Part shown: positions 1 to 7,292 of the stretch, piece by piece
Layout of the letters: the number at the start of each line of letters is the position of its first letter
Numbering within the stretch: the first letter of the stretch is position 1
Source: Planctomycetaceae bacterium
Lineage (GTDB): Bacteria; Planctomycetota; Planctomycetia; Pirellulales; UBA1268
Assembly (NCBI GenBank): GCA_002862165.1
Contig: PKCL01000363.1
Location: 1 to 10,741 of the forward strand
Direction: 5' to 3'
Length of the DNA stretch: 10,741 nt
Position numbers and translations under genes: made by a program
Notes under the pieces: generated by a model
The model's database searches: none
What the model was told of the DNA's origin: nothing
What the model saw: the letters and a program-made list of their open reading frames with translations, nothing else

Positions 1-441
1 TGATCCTAATCGTGTCGTAATACCGCAAATCAAATCATCTTGCTGTACTGTTCGAGAATACGTCCCAGGAACACCCGAGTGTAGGGTTCGTACAAGAAGT
101 GCACGACTACTTTCTGGTAATCCACCCCGAGGGGTGTCAACAATTTCTAAAAGATCAGGCTGCCCTCGCTCTGGACCCTCCAGCATTCTTCGATTGCTTG
201 AGAAAGCCAGTGGACCACGTGCCCGACCGTCTTCTTCACGAGAACTTTTTGGATGATTATGGATGAACTTCCAGCCATCTTCCTCAAAAGTATCCCCAAG
301 AAATTCGATTTTTGCACCATTTCCTGGCACCGGCACCATTGCGACTGAAGAAGAATAGTCTAGCGCGAATACACCACCAGAAATAAAAGAAGCGACACCT
401 AGGACAACACATCGAGGTAAAAAGTATTTCATGATTCTCAT
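1..441 (-). CDS. Secreted planctomycete-type protein, N-terminal part, cut by the left edge
   Basis: An open frame reads leftward from an ATG at 441 (MRIMKYFLPR...) and is still open at base 1, giving 147 codons without a stop. A second in-frame ATG at 432 (MKYFLPR...) is an equally good start; neither has a clear ribosome binding site. The N-terminus is a classical signal peptide: basic K/R residues, a hydrophobic stretch (VVLGVASFISGGVFA) and a likely VFA|LD cleavage site, so the protein is exported. The mature part begins with a strand-like stretch (VPVPGNGAKIEFLGDTFEED) followed by GWKFIHNHPKSSREEDGR and QPDLLEIVDTPRGGLP. I recognise this wording from secreted proteins of unknown function in Planctomycetota, possibly with a carbohydrate-binding or polysaccharide-lyase-like sandwich fold, but no catalytic motif is visible in the part present. 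It is probably transcribed from its own promoter in the gap at 442-609. That this is a real secreted gene is fairly sure; its function is unknown. Confidence 0.75.
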   Translation of the reverse strand, partial: MRIMKYFLPRCVVLGVASFISGGVFALDYSSSVAMVPVPGNGAKIEFLGDTFEEDGWKFIHNHPKSSREEDGRARGPLAFSSNRRMLEGPERGQPDLLEIVDTPRGGLPESSRALLVRTLHSGVPGTYSRTVQQDDLICGITTRLGS

Positions 442-591
442 TAGCAGTAATTTGAAAACATCCGAGGCAGAATTTCCGCCGAAACAACGCTTTAATAAAT
501 TGTCGACAAAAAACACAAGCCAAAATAGCGATGGATCTCACAACGTTTTCGTCCGCACAACTCTTGCAAGCCGATCGAAAACTAAAGAATG

Positions 592-614
592 AATAAAAAA
601 ATATTTTTTTTATT
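592..614 (-). terminator. AT-only near-palindrome at the end of the plsC gene
   Basis: AATAAAAAAAT (592-602) is followed at once by ATTTTTTTTATT (603-614), a near-perfect inverted repeat that covers the plsC stop codon at 610-612. Read on the minus strand it forms an A-U hairpin closed by a G-C pair (GAATAAA.../...TTTATTC). It could end transcription of the leftward GH38-like/cmk/plsC unit before the next leftward gene. The stem has almost no GC, so it would be a weak intrinsic terminator; it may equally be only a DNA-bending A/T tract. The rest of the 442-609 gap shows nothing I can name. Confidence 0.3.
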
Positions 615-1335
615 CCGGCACGTGGCCTTGTCGTGTGCTACGAGCTTTCTTATCGAGATCTTCCAATACCGCAAGGCAACGGTCAGCTAATTGAGTTTCT
701 GAAAGACTTTTGACCTCATCAGCCGTGATAACTTCGCCGAAATGCAACCGAATCCTTCCAGGGCGTGGAAACATATGAAACCGTGGCCAACATTCATACG
801 CCCCAACAATTGCTACAGGTGCAATAGGTACTGCAGCACGTTTTGCAAGCAAAGCAAAGCCTTTTTTCATTTCCCCGAGTTGCCCTGTTGATGTTCTTGT
901 TCCTTCTGGGAACACAATTACAGCAGCACCTTTTCGGAGTCTTTGAATGACGGTCCTCATGGCCGTAACGCTAGAAGCAGTTCGATCGATTGGCACGGCA
1001 CCAAGTGCTGCAATTGCATTACCAAAAGGACCAAACTTAAAAAGACTGCTTCGAGCGAGACTCGAGAGTCGTCGGTTTGTGGCAAGACCTAGTAAAAGCG
1101 GATCAAGATGGCTTTGATGGCTGGAAAGAACCAACACACCACCAGCTTCTGGCAGTCTTTCCACCACTTTGAAACGAAATCCAAATACTGAAATGGAGAA
1201 AGTTCTAGACAGAAACCATAGTGAATCGTACAGCAATCGGCCCCACCACTCTTGATGACTCTCCGCTTTTTTTACAATCTTCGAAACCGAAGCCCTCGAA
1301 GAGACTGTTTTTAAACTTTTTTCAGAAAAACTCAT
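610..1335 (-). CDS. plsC: 1-acyl-sn-glycerol-3-phosphate acyltransferase (PlsC/LPLAT family)
   Basis: The protein (241 aa from the ATG at 1335) should transfer a fatty acyl group to lysophosphatidic acid at the inner membrane, making phosphatidic acid for phospholipid synthesis. All four family blocks are visible. Block I is SSHQSHLDPLLL with the catalytic H73 and D78 (H-x4-D). Block II is AVPIDR around R118. Block III is FPEGTR at residues 142-147. Block IV is VPIAPVAIVG at residues 169-178. A hydrophobic, Trp/Phe-rich stretch at residues 30-55 probably rests on the membrane. Length is normal for bacterial PlsC. In-frame GTG (1341) and TTG (1338) codons lie just upstream, but ATG 1335 has a GAAG element at suitable spacing. 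It begins 7 nt after the cmk stop, so the two are surely co-transcribed; cmk-plsC adjacency is also known in Firmicutes. The exact acyl acceptor cannot be read from sequence. Confidence 0.9.
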   Translation of the reverse strand: MSFSEKSLKTVSSRASVSKIVKKAESHQEWWGRLLYDSLWFLSRTFSISVFGFRFKVVERLPEAGGVLVLSSHQSHLDPLLLGLATNRRLSSLARSSLFKFGPFGNAIAALGAVPIDRTASSVTAMRTVIQRLRKGAAVIVFPEGTRTSTGQLGEMKKGFALLAKRAAVPIAPVAIVGAYECWPRFHMFPRPGRIRLHFGEVITADEVKSLSETQLADRCLAVLEDLDKKARSTRQGHVPE

Positions 1336-1342
1336 CAACACT

Positions 1343-2020
1343 TCATTTCGGATTGTAATCTGATGTCAGACCGCGAACTCGTGCCAAATCTAAAACATGG
1401 TTGACAACATTTTCTAATGTAAGTCCATCTGTCTGAATAACAATTGCATCTTTTGCAGCCTCCATTGCCCCAACAGGCCGATTCCTATCTCCTTGATCTC
1501 GCTTGAACTGACTGTCCAAAATTTGCTTTACCGAGCGGCTTGTATCACCACGCATGCTTCTCTCATGATACCGCCGTGCCGCCCGAGCTGCGGGTGATGC
1601 GTCAAGATACACCTTTAATTCTGCCTGAGGAAATACTACCGAACCTTGATCACGACCTTCCGTCACAAGATTAAATTTTCTTGAAAAATTCCGCTGCATT
1701 GTGGTCATTTCTTTGCGCACAGAAGGGGCATCCGCAACCGGCCGGGTTGCAGCGGTAACGCGATCAGTCCGTATCTCGGCTGAAATATCTTCACCATTTA
1801 ATAACACCAAGCCACTCTGAAATTGAATATCAATCTTGGCAGCCAACTGCGCGAGTGCCTTTTCGTTTCCAAGAGATGCATTTCGCTGAAGTGCCGCCAG
1901 TGCAACTGCTCGATACATAGCGCCAGTATCTATATGACACCAACCAAGCTTGCTAGCAAGGAGCTTCGCAGTCGAACTCTTCCCTGCACCAGCAGGTCCA
2001 TCAAGTGTGATGATCTTCAC
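1343..2020 (-). CDS. cmk: Cytidylate (CMP/dCMP) kinase
   Basis: This cytoplasmic enzyme phosphorylates CMP and dCMP with ATP and so recycles cytidine nucleotides released by RNA turnover and lipid synthesis. The 225-aa product has normal length for the bacterial type. The P-loop GPAGAGKSS lies at residues 8-16, followed by the nucleotide-monophosphate segment DTGAMYRA (31-38), EGRDQGSVVFP (121-131) and the lid RDQGDRNRP (174-182). Many bacteria have RDIGT or RDMGT where this has RDQGS; the Gln form fits what I recall of planctomycete enzymes. The start codon is GTG at 2020: no ATG occurs before residue 35, which is already past the P-loop. The GTGA at 2017-2020 overlaps the TGA stop of the upstream gene, which indicates translational coupling. 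A GGAG sits 11 nt before the GTG, a rather long spacing. plsC follows 7 nt after the stop. Confidence 0.95.
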   Translation of the reverse strand: MKIITLDGPAGAGKSSTAKLLASKLGWCHIDTGAMYRAVALAALQRNASLGNEKALAQLAAKIDIQFQSGLVLLNGEDISAEIRTDRVTAATRPVADAPSVRKEMTTMQRNFSRKFNLVTEGRDQGSVVFPQAELKVYLDASPAARAARRYHERSMRGDTSRSVKQILDSQFKRDQGDRNRPVGAMEAAKDAIVIQTDGLTLENVVNHVLDLARVRGLTSDYNPK

Positions 2021-4671
2021 AAAAAAATGATCTCCAAATCGGTCAATTCATAACGACGAAGCAGGCAATCAACTGCTTTTCCATCAATACCTGTCGCACA
2101 GTCTTCGGTCGACCCTGATCTGTGCATTTCGCCATTCTGATAAACACACTTTACTTCACGATTGAAGTTGAGTTTTATTTGACTCTCGCGTCCACATGAC
2201 TCAAGCAACTGAAGATGTAAACCCTGACTCGATCCTTCACCTTCGACGGCGTTCGCAGAAATCAGCCGTATATTGGCGGGCAAATTCAATGGCATTGGCG
2301 GCAATTGAAGCGACTGTTCTGCAGCCCAACCAATTCCAGAATCAAGAACGTGAGGCAAATCAATACCGAGAGCAAGGTGAAACGACTGAGGCTTACTTGT
2401 ACAGTCCGTTGTCAAAACAGTGTCGAGTGTGTGCGAACTACTCTGCACATGCCAGGGATTGGATGCTGCAAAAATCTGCAGGCTACTGGATCGCGTAGAG
2501 CCATTCTGCTTCCTGCTCTGGTGATCAACTACAGCTCCGTCACTCATAATTGAAATGAGCCGCGGTGAAAAAATATGCTGCCGCTCAGTCTTTACAAGTT
2601 GTGTCTGAATCGCCCGGAAGATGTCACAGAAATCGTTTTCATTCCACGCGAAGCGACAAGCAAAAAATCGACCGAATGCATCGCCTGAATGAGGCACGAG
2701 GGAATGAGCTTCGGGAGTTGGCTCAAGATCAATCGATAACGACAAAGCAGTGCCATCTAGAATAAGCCGAACCTTTTGTGAGTATCGCGCCAGCACTGAA
2801 CCGTTTTCATGGATAAGCGTACCGTGGCTCTCGATACCGTCCCCACAGCGATGAATTTTTTCAGCCATCATTGTGGAGTACTGGATATCTGACGAATGAG
2901 AACCAGGTTCAATCCAACGAAGAGCCAGTTGTTGGGTAAGCCGATTTCGCTCATCCTTTGGTTTACGGATTGATACTATACCACCCGTTTGCTTATTCAG
3001 CCTTACAGCAAGTCCGTCAGTAGCTAGTGTGAAATCGTCTTTGGGATTTCGTTGCTTCGTCTTCAACCAGCCTCCGAAAAACCTTTGGAACCGTCGTTGG
3101 GAGCTCTTGGCAGATATTTTTTTTCCTTCACGATTTGGAAGCGATTCTGGTTGAATACAAAACCGGCTGAGGCAGTCTCGATTATGATTATGATTTTCTA
3201 TAATTTGGCGTGATTCAGCCACAATCATTTCTGCCTGCGACATCACAGCTTTCGTGTCAGATTTATAATCTATTACGCTCTTTTTTAGTTTTGTTTCAGG
3301 TGTAAGACCAACACGGAAACCATCTCTCTCAAATTCAATCGGAGTGGACAGGTTGGCAGTTTCTTTAATCAAACTTTCTGCGGTAGAGAATCTACCGAAA
3401 ACATTTGTCCATGATGCAGCGCGACGCAGTAGTTCAAACGCGCGGCTTGCGGTACCTGCATGATGACAGAACATGGTGAGAACTATGTGTTCATGATCCA
3501 TGGCGTCGCTTAGAATCGAACTGAGTGACAGCACCGCTGCAGAACTCCGAGCGTCAACTACCTTTGGTTCAATTGCCTCAATCCTATGCTTGCTTTCGTT
3601 TTCCCATTGGAATCGTGACACACCAGCGGAACGCATCGGAAACCCATCAAAACTTGACCATAAGACTCCTCGATACCCGAGTCGCTGCAAGATTGGTAAA
3701 AGAGCAGAACCTCGCGGCCCGGCGTAACAACCAAAAATCTCCGGCGTGACTCCAGTAACTCGTTGACACGCAGTTTTTCCAGCCGTCACTTCTCGCTCAA
3801 TTTGCTCAGGTGACAACAATGAAAATGGAAAATTGTTCCGCACACTGCCAATAAGAGACATCGTGCCGTCAGCAACTCTGCTACTTATTACAGTGTTTGA
3901 AATATTTCCTGGCGTACCACCAAAAGATTCAATCGCCTCTGTGTCAGCTAGTAATATAAACGGAACCGGAGACTGCAGTTCTTGTTCAAGCATTGGTTTC
4001 GTATGAGCAGAAAAAAGTACAAGATCGAGGCACCAGCATTCCACTGGGTAAAAGTGATCTCTCGCAGACTCAAGACATTGAAAAGCCTCTGATAACTTTT
4101 CTGCTGCAACTACTGACTGATCTTCTCTCCAGGCTTTTGCTGATGCAACAACAGCTTCCGGAAATCCTGTTTGTTCTAAAAGCGTGTCCGACCGCATCCG
4201 GCTTGCCAGTCGTTCAAAAACCAAAACCGTCAGGCCAAGAGAACGGAAGTCATCAACGAATGAAGCCTGCCACGTTGAAAGTGTTTCATGGCTCGTGTCA
4301 TTTTGTAACTTTGAAGAACTATCACTACAAAACAACGCTAACAAGTCCGTAATAAAAGTATCCGTACCATCTTGATGAAGAAACTTTTGTTTTTCGCAAT
4401 GTGAAGGCGAAGCTCCAGTTGTAAATCGCTCAAAAAATCCTTCGGGAATAATGCCAACGACTTCTTCCTCGTCGGTCCAAGGCAGGTCCACGCTTGCCCA
4501 GCTAGGCAGTCCCGCAGACTCACAAAGCACATGAGGGTGCCATGCAATTGTCCAAGCATTCAAAATTGCTGATGCATCATCGTCTTCAAGCCAATCAGAT
4601 AAGTCCTCGATCGAATGGCACGGAAAAAAAACCGTGATTTTCGGTCGAGAGATTTTTTCAGATTTATTCAT
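2017..4671 (-). CDS. GH38/polysaccharide-deacetylase-like protein, large, planctomycete type
   Basis: An 884-aa protein without a signal peptide or clear membrane helix, so probably cytoplasmic. The N-terminal half resembles the glycoside hydrolase/deacetylase barrel superfamily (GH38/GH57-like): FFPCHSIEDL at 15-24, WTIAWHPHVL at 40-49, ADGTMSLIGSV at 267-277, and PEIFGCYAGPRGSALLPILQ at 310-329 followed by GYRGVLWSSFDGFP (332-345), which corresponds to the 'PE.FG...LP.iL...G' region of alpha-mannosidases. HHAG at 403-406 could supply metal or catalytic ligands. The C-terminal half (from about 547) resembles GH38 beta-sandwich domains, for example DGLAVRLNKQTGGIVSIRKP. A basic linker with KSSQRRFQRFF and GWLKTKQR joins them (about 510-542). 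The usual GH38 opening H-x-H-x-D-x-x-W is not present, so activity on a mannoside is unproven. It is first in the leftward unit, overlapping cmk by 4 bp. No ribosome binding site is evident before the ATG at 4671. Fold class likely; substrate unknown. Confidence 0.7.
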   Translation of the reverse strand: MNKSEKISRPKITVFFPCHSIEDLSDWLEDDDASAILNAWTIAWHPHVLCESAGLPSWASVDLPWTDEEEVVGIIPEGFFERFTTGASPSHCEKQKFLHQDGTDTFITDLLALFCSDSSSKLQNDTSHETLSTWQASFVDDFRSLGLTVLVFERLASRMRSDTLLEQTGFPEAVVASAKAWREDQSVVAAEKLSEAFQCLESARDHFYPVECWCLDLVLFSAHTKPMLEQELQSPVPFILLADTEAIESFGGTPGNISNTVISSRVADGTMSLIGSVRNNFPFSLLSPEQIEREVTAGKTACQRVTGVTPEIFGCYAGPRGSALLPILQRLGYRGVLWSSFDGFPMRSAGVSRFQWENESKHRIEAIEPKVVDARSSAAVLSLSSILSDAMDHEHIVLTMFCHHAGTASRAFELLRRAASWTNVFGRFSTAESLIKETANLSTPIEFERDGFRVGLTPETKLKKSVIDYKSDTKAVMSQAEMIVAESRQIIENHNHNRDCLSRFCIQPESLPNREGKKISAKSSQRRFQRFFGGWLKTKQRNPKDDFTLATDGLAVRLNKQTGGIVSIRKPKDERNRLTQQLALRWIEPGSHSSDIQYSTMMAEKIHRCGDGIESHGTLIHENGSVLARYSQKVRLILDGTALSLSIDLEPTPEAHSLVPHSGDAFGRFFACRFAWNENDFCDIFRAIQTQLVKTERQHIFSPRLISIMSDGAVVDHQSRKQNGSTRSSSLQIFAASNPWHVQSSSHTLDTVLTTDCTSKPQSFHLALGIDLPHVLDSGIGWAAEQSLQLPPMPLNLPANIRLISANAVEGEGSSQGLHLQLLESCGRESQIKLNFNREVKCVYQNGEMHRSGSTEDCATGIDGKAVDCLLRRYELTDLEIIFL

Positions 4672-4702
4672 TACACACTACGAGTTGTGGAAATAGTCAT
4701 TT

Positions 4703-4761
4703 TCACTCTGCGGAAACGAAGCACACACGGAGTGACTCATCGAGCTGTCACTTAAAAGTGA
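4703..4761. promoter_or_regulatory. Cluster of inverted RAGTGA half-sites, possible operator
   Basis: TCACTC (4703-4708) is complementary to GAGTGA (4730-4735); the latter belongs to the 9-bp palindrome GAGTGACTC (4730-4738). Directly after it, TCACTT-AA-AAGTGA (4748-4761) is a perfect 6-2-6 inverted repeat. Four copies of one six-base element within 59 bp, upstream of the leftward start codon at 4671, look like binding sites for a dimeric regulator. Chance cannot be excluded with elements this short. Confidence 0.35.
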
Positions 4762-4799
4762 GAACCAAAATGTAACTTATTTCCCGCAATACACGCTGT

Positions 4800-4809
4800 C
4801 CCTTCGGGG
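4800..4809 (+). other. Mini-hairpin with a UUCG tetraloop
   Basis: CCC-TTCG-GGG forms a three-base-pair stem closed by the very stable C(UUCG)G loop on the plus strand, extendable by two U-G wobble pairs and followed by TTTT at 4811-4814. It could be a weak terminator for rightward read-through or an RNA stability element. It lies upstream of the candidate promoter at 4846 and no plus-strand gene precedes it, so its meaning is open. Confidence 0.3.
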
Positions 4810-4845
4810 GTTTTGACCATATGTAACGGGTTTGTTTTTTACCGT

Positions 4846-4875
4846 TTGACACTAGAAAACATGAATCCATAGAGT
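4846..4875 (+). promoter_or_regulatory. Candidate sigma70-type promoter of the PilM-like operon
   Basis: A perfect TTGACA (4846-4851) is followed 18 bp later by TAGAGT (4870-4875), which matches TATAAT at four of six positions. Transcription would start near 4882 and leave an untranslated leader of about 105 nt before the ATG at 4987. The -35 box is convincing but the -10 box is only fair. No better pair was seen between 4780 and 4960. Confidence 0.4.
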
Positions 4876-4883
4876 TTCTGTGT

Positions 4884-4904
4884 GGTATCCTTCGAAAGTG
4901 TACC
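4884..4904 (+). other. Leader hairpin 1
   Basis: GGTAT-C-CTT(CGA)AAG-T-GTACC folds into an eight-pair stem with one U-G wobble, one C/U mismatch and a CGA loop (4884-4904). It would lie at the very 5' end of the transcript from the candidate promoter. By sequence alone it could stabilise the 5' end or be part of a regulatory leader together with the next hairpin. Confidence 0.4.
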
Positions 4905-4922
4905 CTTTAGATGGTTCAAGTT

Positions 4923-4958
4923 CTGATTCCCATTTGATAGTGGGACAGTTTTTCTTTC
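4923..4958 (+). terminator. Intrinsic-terminator-like hairpin in the leader (possible attenuator)
   Basis: CTG-at-TCCCA (4923-4932), loop TTTGATAG (4933-4940), TGGGA-CAG (4941-4948) pair over eight bases with a two-base bulge on the left arm. The stem is followed directly by TTTTTCTTTC (4949-4958). This is the standard layout of a rho-independent terminator and it ends only 28 nt before the ATG at 4987. Placed inside a leader it would act as an attenuator. I could not find a clear competing antiterminator pairing, so it might instead insulate the operon from upstream transcription. Confidence 0.5.
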
Positions 4959-4986
4959 AATTTATTTTTAAAAAAATGGTTGCGAC

Positions 4987-7230
4987 ATGGCACGCTCGCG
5001 AAACACCTGGGGCATCGATATTGGAAAGTGTGGGCTGAAAGCGCTCCGCTGTAGCCTTTCGTCGCAACCCGGAAAGCTTGTCGCGGAGTCATTCGATTAT
5101 ATTGAGTACCCGATGCTGCTTACGCAGCCTGAAGCTGACCCAACGGAACTCATTCGAGATGCACTTGAAGAATTCCTTCGACGCAATAACGTCAGCGGAG
5201 ACACAATTGCAGTCTCTGTCCCTGGGCAATCCGGACTCAGCAAGTTCATAAAATTGCCACCGGTCGAAGCAAGTAAGATTCCAGATATCGTCACGTATGA
5301 AGCTCGACAACAAATCCCATTTCCTCTGGAACAGGTCGTGTGGAGCTGGCAACGACTTGAGGGCGGCATCGAAGAAAGTGGCTTTGTCATCGATGCCGAA
5401 ATTGCTCTTTTTGCAATGAAACGAGATCAGGTAACGAAGGCAATCGAGCCATTCAAAGAAGCTAGCATTGAAATTGATCTCCTGCAGTTGAGTCCGGTGT
5501 CGCTAGCAAATGTTGTCATGTTCGACCAGCTCCCGAAGGCGAGTGAAATTGACCCAGAGGCTCCGCCTGCATCGATCGTCTTGGCCTCAATGGGTGTTGA
5601 TACAACCGACCTCGTTATTACGAATGGGCTAAAAATTTGGCAGCGGACAATGCCTATTGGCGGTAATAATTTCACCCGAGCACTTGTCCAAGGAATGCGA
5701 ATGACCTTCGCAAAAGCGGAGAATCTAAAGCGTAATGCAGCACGAGCAGATGACCCAAAAAAAGTTTTTCAGACGCTCAGACCAGTGTTTAATGAGTTTG
5801 CCAGCGAACTTCAACGTTCCCTGAACTACTTTACTGGACAAGACAGAACGGCAAAGATTGACCAGATTCTACTCGTTGGTAATGCCGCAAAATTGCGAGG
5901 TCTGAGCGACTTTCTAGCAAAACAACTTCAGTTGGAAGTACACCGTTTACGGGAACTCAAGTCGCTTGAAGGGGATCTTGTTCTAAAGGCACCTGTATTT
6001 CGTGAAAACCAGCTTGGTTTTGCAACCGTCTATGGACTCTGCCTTCAGGGCCTCGGCGTTTCAGGCATCCGAACTAATCTTCTACCAAGCGATGTTACTC
6101 GTGACCGTTTAGTTCAGGCCAAAAAACCGTGGGCCGTCGCTGCAATGCTTGGCCTCCTCATTGCAGCACTTATCAACTTTTTTGGAATCTACATTGCTTG
6201 GAGTAGCTACTCTGAGAGTCTTTTTACTGATGCTTTCAGCCAAGTTGACTCTGTTGTTGCAAAGTCTTCACAGATCCAAAGCAGTCTTCAACAGGTTCAG
6301 GGAGAACAATTAGAAATTCTAGCTACGCAGCAGCAGCTCACTCGAATTAGTGACCGTCGTTTTCAATCACTTGATTTAATTCGTGCTATTGAGTCGATGA
6401 TGCCTCGTGAAGAGCCTAACAAAACAGATACATCGTTGCGTGATGCAATCCAAGCAGAGAATGCTGAAGCCGCTGAAGAGGATACCGGACTACCAGTTAT
6501 TCCTGTTTCAATTAATTATGATGAATTACATATCACTTCACTGGATTGTCAGTATTTTGAAGATCTCTCGACCTGGTTTGAGCCTTTAGAAGAGAAATGG
6601 AAACGCACTGTCGCTAAAGATCAGTTTGACACAAATGATGAAATTCAAGAGGCCGTCGAAATAAATACTGACGATCAGAACAGCCCTCAGAATGAAGAAG
6701 AGACTAAGAAGAATACTGATCAAGAAACAAACGAGCCGTCATTTGATCCTGAGGAAAGCGATGAGCCAGAAGAAAGCGAACCAGAATCTCCTACGGGTGG
6801 GGGATGGGTAGTACAACTGATGGGGTACCACTTCCATAATGAAGACTACCACGCGCCATTCGAAGGGCGAACTTATCTACGCACAACATTGATTGAGTCG
6901 CTGCTTGGGGAGAGAGGCCAGATTGTAACCGTGACCGCTGGCCCGATGGCTGGAGAGAAAGTTTTGCCAAAAGAAATCGGTGTAGGCTTCCCGGCAATTA
7001 TCGAATCGAGCCCTATCGAAAATTACTGGCTGTCAACAGCTGCTGATGGCGTAATGGATGACGACATGGGTATGGGGTCACGCCGAAGCCCTACGAGAGG
7101 CGCATCCGGAGAATTCTTAGAAGAAGGATTGGAACTAAAAAAGTATGACTTTATTATTCAATTTGTTTGGAAGCCGAAAACTCCCGGTGCTGTTCAAATA
7201 AGTTCAAATGATGGAAATGATGAATATTGA
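4987..7230 (+). CDS. PilM-PilN-type fusion: actin-fold ATPase domain plus bitopic membrane part
   Basis: A 747-aa protein, about twice the length of ordinary PilM. Residues 1-355 are a PilM-type ATPase domain: GIDIGKCGLKAL (9-20, phosphate 1), YEARQQIPFPLEQVVWSWQ (104-122, a PilM hallmark), SIVLASMGVDTTDLVI (196-211, phosphate 2), QILLVGNAAKLRGL (293-306, adenosine motif). Then comes IRTNLLPSDV (361-370), matching the PilN N-terminal peptide that docks into PilM, and one membrane helix (382-404). After that a coiled-coil-like Gln/Ser-rich stretch (415-460), a PilN-like periplasmic region (505-540 and 605-730) split by an acidic linker (564-602), and a DDDMGMG tract (691-697). It should form the cytoplasmic ring and inner-membrane anchor of a type IV pilus/type II secretion-like platform. 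It is the first gene of the rightward set. No ribosome binding site is visible, and the leader carries a terminator-like hairpin. Domain assignment of the first 410 residues is strong; the C-terminal match is weaker. Confidence 0.85.
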   Translation: MARSRNTWGIDIGKCGLKALRCSLSSQPGKLVAESFDYIEYPMLLTQPEADPTELIRDALEEFLRRNNVSGDTIAVSVPGQSGLSKFIKLPPVEASKIPDIVTYEARQQIPFPLEQVVWSWQRLEGGIEESGFVIDAEIALFAMKRDQVTKAIEPFKEASIEIDLLQLSPVSLANVVMFDQLPKASEIDPEAPPASIVLASMGVDTTDLVITNGLKIWQRTMPIGGNNFTRALVQGMRMTFAKAENLKRNAARADDPKKVFQTLRPVFNEFASELQRSLNYFTGQDRTAKIDQILLVGNAAKLRGLSDFLAKQLQLEVHRLRELKSLEGDLVLKAPVFRENQLGFATVYGLCLQGLGVSGIRTNLLPSDVTRDRLVQAKKPWAVAAMLGLLIAALINFFGIYIAWSSYSESLFTDAFSQVDSVVAKSSQIQSSLQQVQGEQLEILATQQQLTRISDRRFQSLDLIRAIESMMPREEPNKTDTSLRDAIQAENAEAAEEDTGLPVIPVSINYDELHITSLDCQYFEDLSTWFEPLEEKWKRTVAKDQFDTNDEIQEAVEINTDDQNSPQNEEETKKNTDQETNEPSFDPEESDEPEESEPESPTGGGWVVQLMGYHFHNEDYHAPFEGRTYLRTTLIESLLGERGQIVTVTAGPMAGEKVLPKEIGVGFPAIIESSPIENYWLSTAADGVMDDDMGMGSRRSPTRGASGEFLEEGLELKKYDFIIQFVWKPKTPGAVQISSNDGNDEY

Positions 7231-7292
7231 CAAGTTACTAAGTTGTTAAGGCCTTCCTTAGCTTTTGCTTCGCTCCAAATATTGGAAAAAAC

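Larger units (their letters stand above)
4672..4986. other. Divergent intergenic region (315 bp) between the leftward and rightward gene sets
   Basis: This gap separates two genes transcribed away from each other, so it must hold the start signals of both. Seen here: a cluster of RAGTGA half-sites near the leftward gene (4703-4761), a CCC-UUCG-GGG mini-hairpin (4800-4809), a candidate promoter for the rightward genes (4846-4875), and a structured leader with two hairpins (4884-4958). ATGTAAC occurs twice (4770-4776 and 4821-4827). I found no convincing promoter for the leftward gene and no credible small coding frame. Confidence 0.8.

Noticed and set aside
500..509. Perfect palindrome TTGTCGACAA upstream of the left-edge gene.
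   Set aside because: A single 10-bp palindrome is expected by chance at this scale and no second copy or promoter geometry supports it.
545..582. Inverted repeat GTTTTCG ... CGAAAAC with a 24-nt loop.
   Set aside because: Loop too long and stem too short for a confident hairpin; no T run follows on either strand.
1336..1341. Upstream GTG/TTG starts for the acyltransferase.
   Set aside because: ATG 1335 has a GAAG element at suitable distance and the extra two residues carry no family feature; the difference is trivial.
2196..4375. Several plus-strand open frames of 60-120 codons opposite the GH38-like gene.
   Set aside because: They lie antisense to a continuous 884-codon gene, have no ribosome binding sites and show no recognisable motifs.
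4976..5038. A 20-codon plus-strand frame starting with ATG 4976 and overlapping the PilM-like start out of frame.
   Set aside because: No ribosome binding site; most of it lies inside the PilM coding sequence, whose motifs begin right after ATG 4987. A regulatory overlapping frame is possible but has no support.
7238..7261. Short inverted repeats (CTAAG/CTTAG and TAAGG/CCTTA) in the gap between the first and second platform genes.
   Set aside because: Five-pair AT-rich stems that compete with each other and have no real T run (CTTTTGCTT only); not enough to call a terminator inside an operon.
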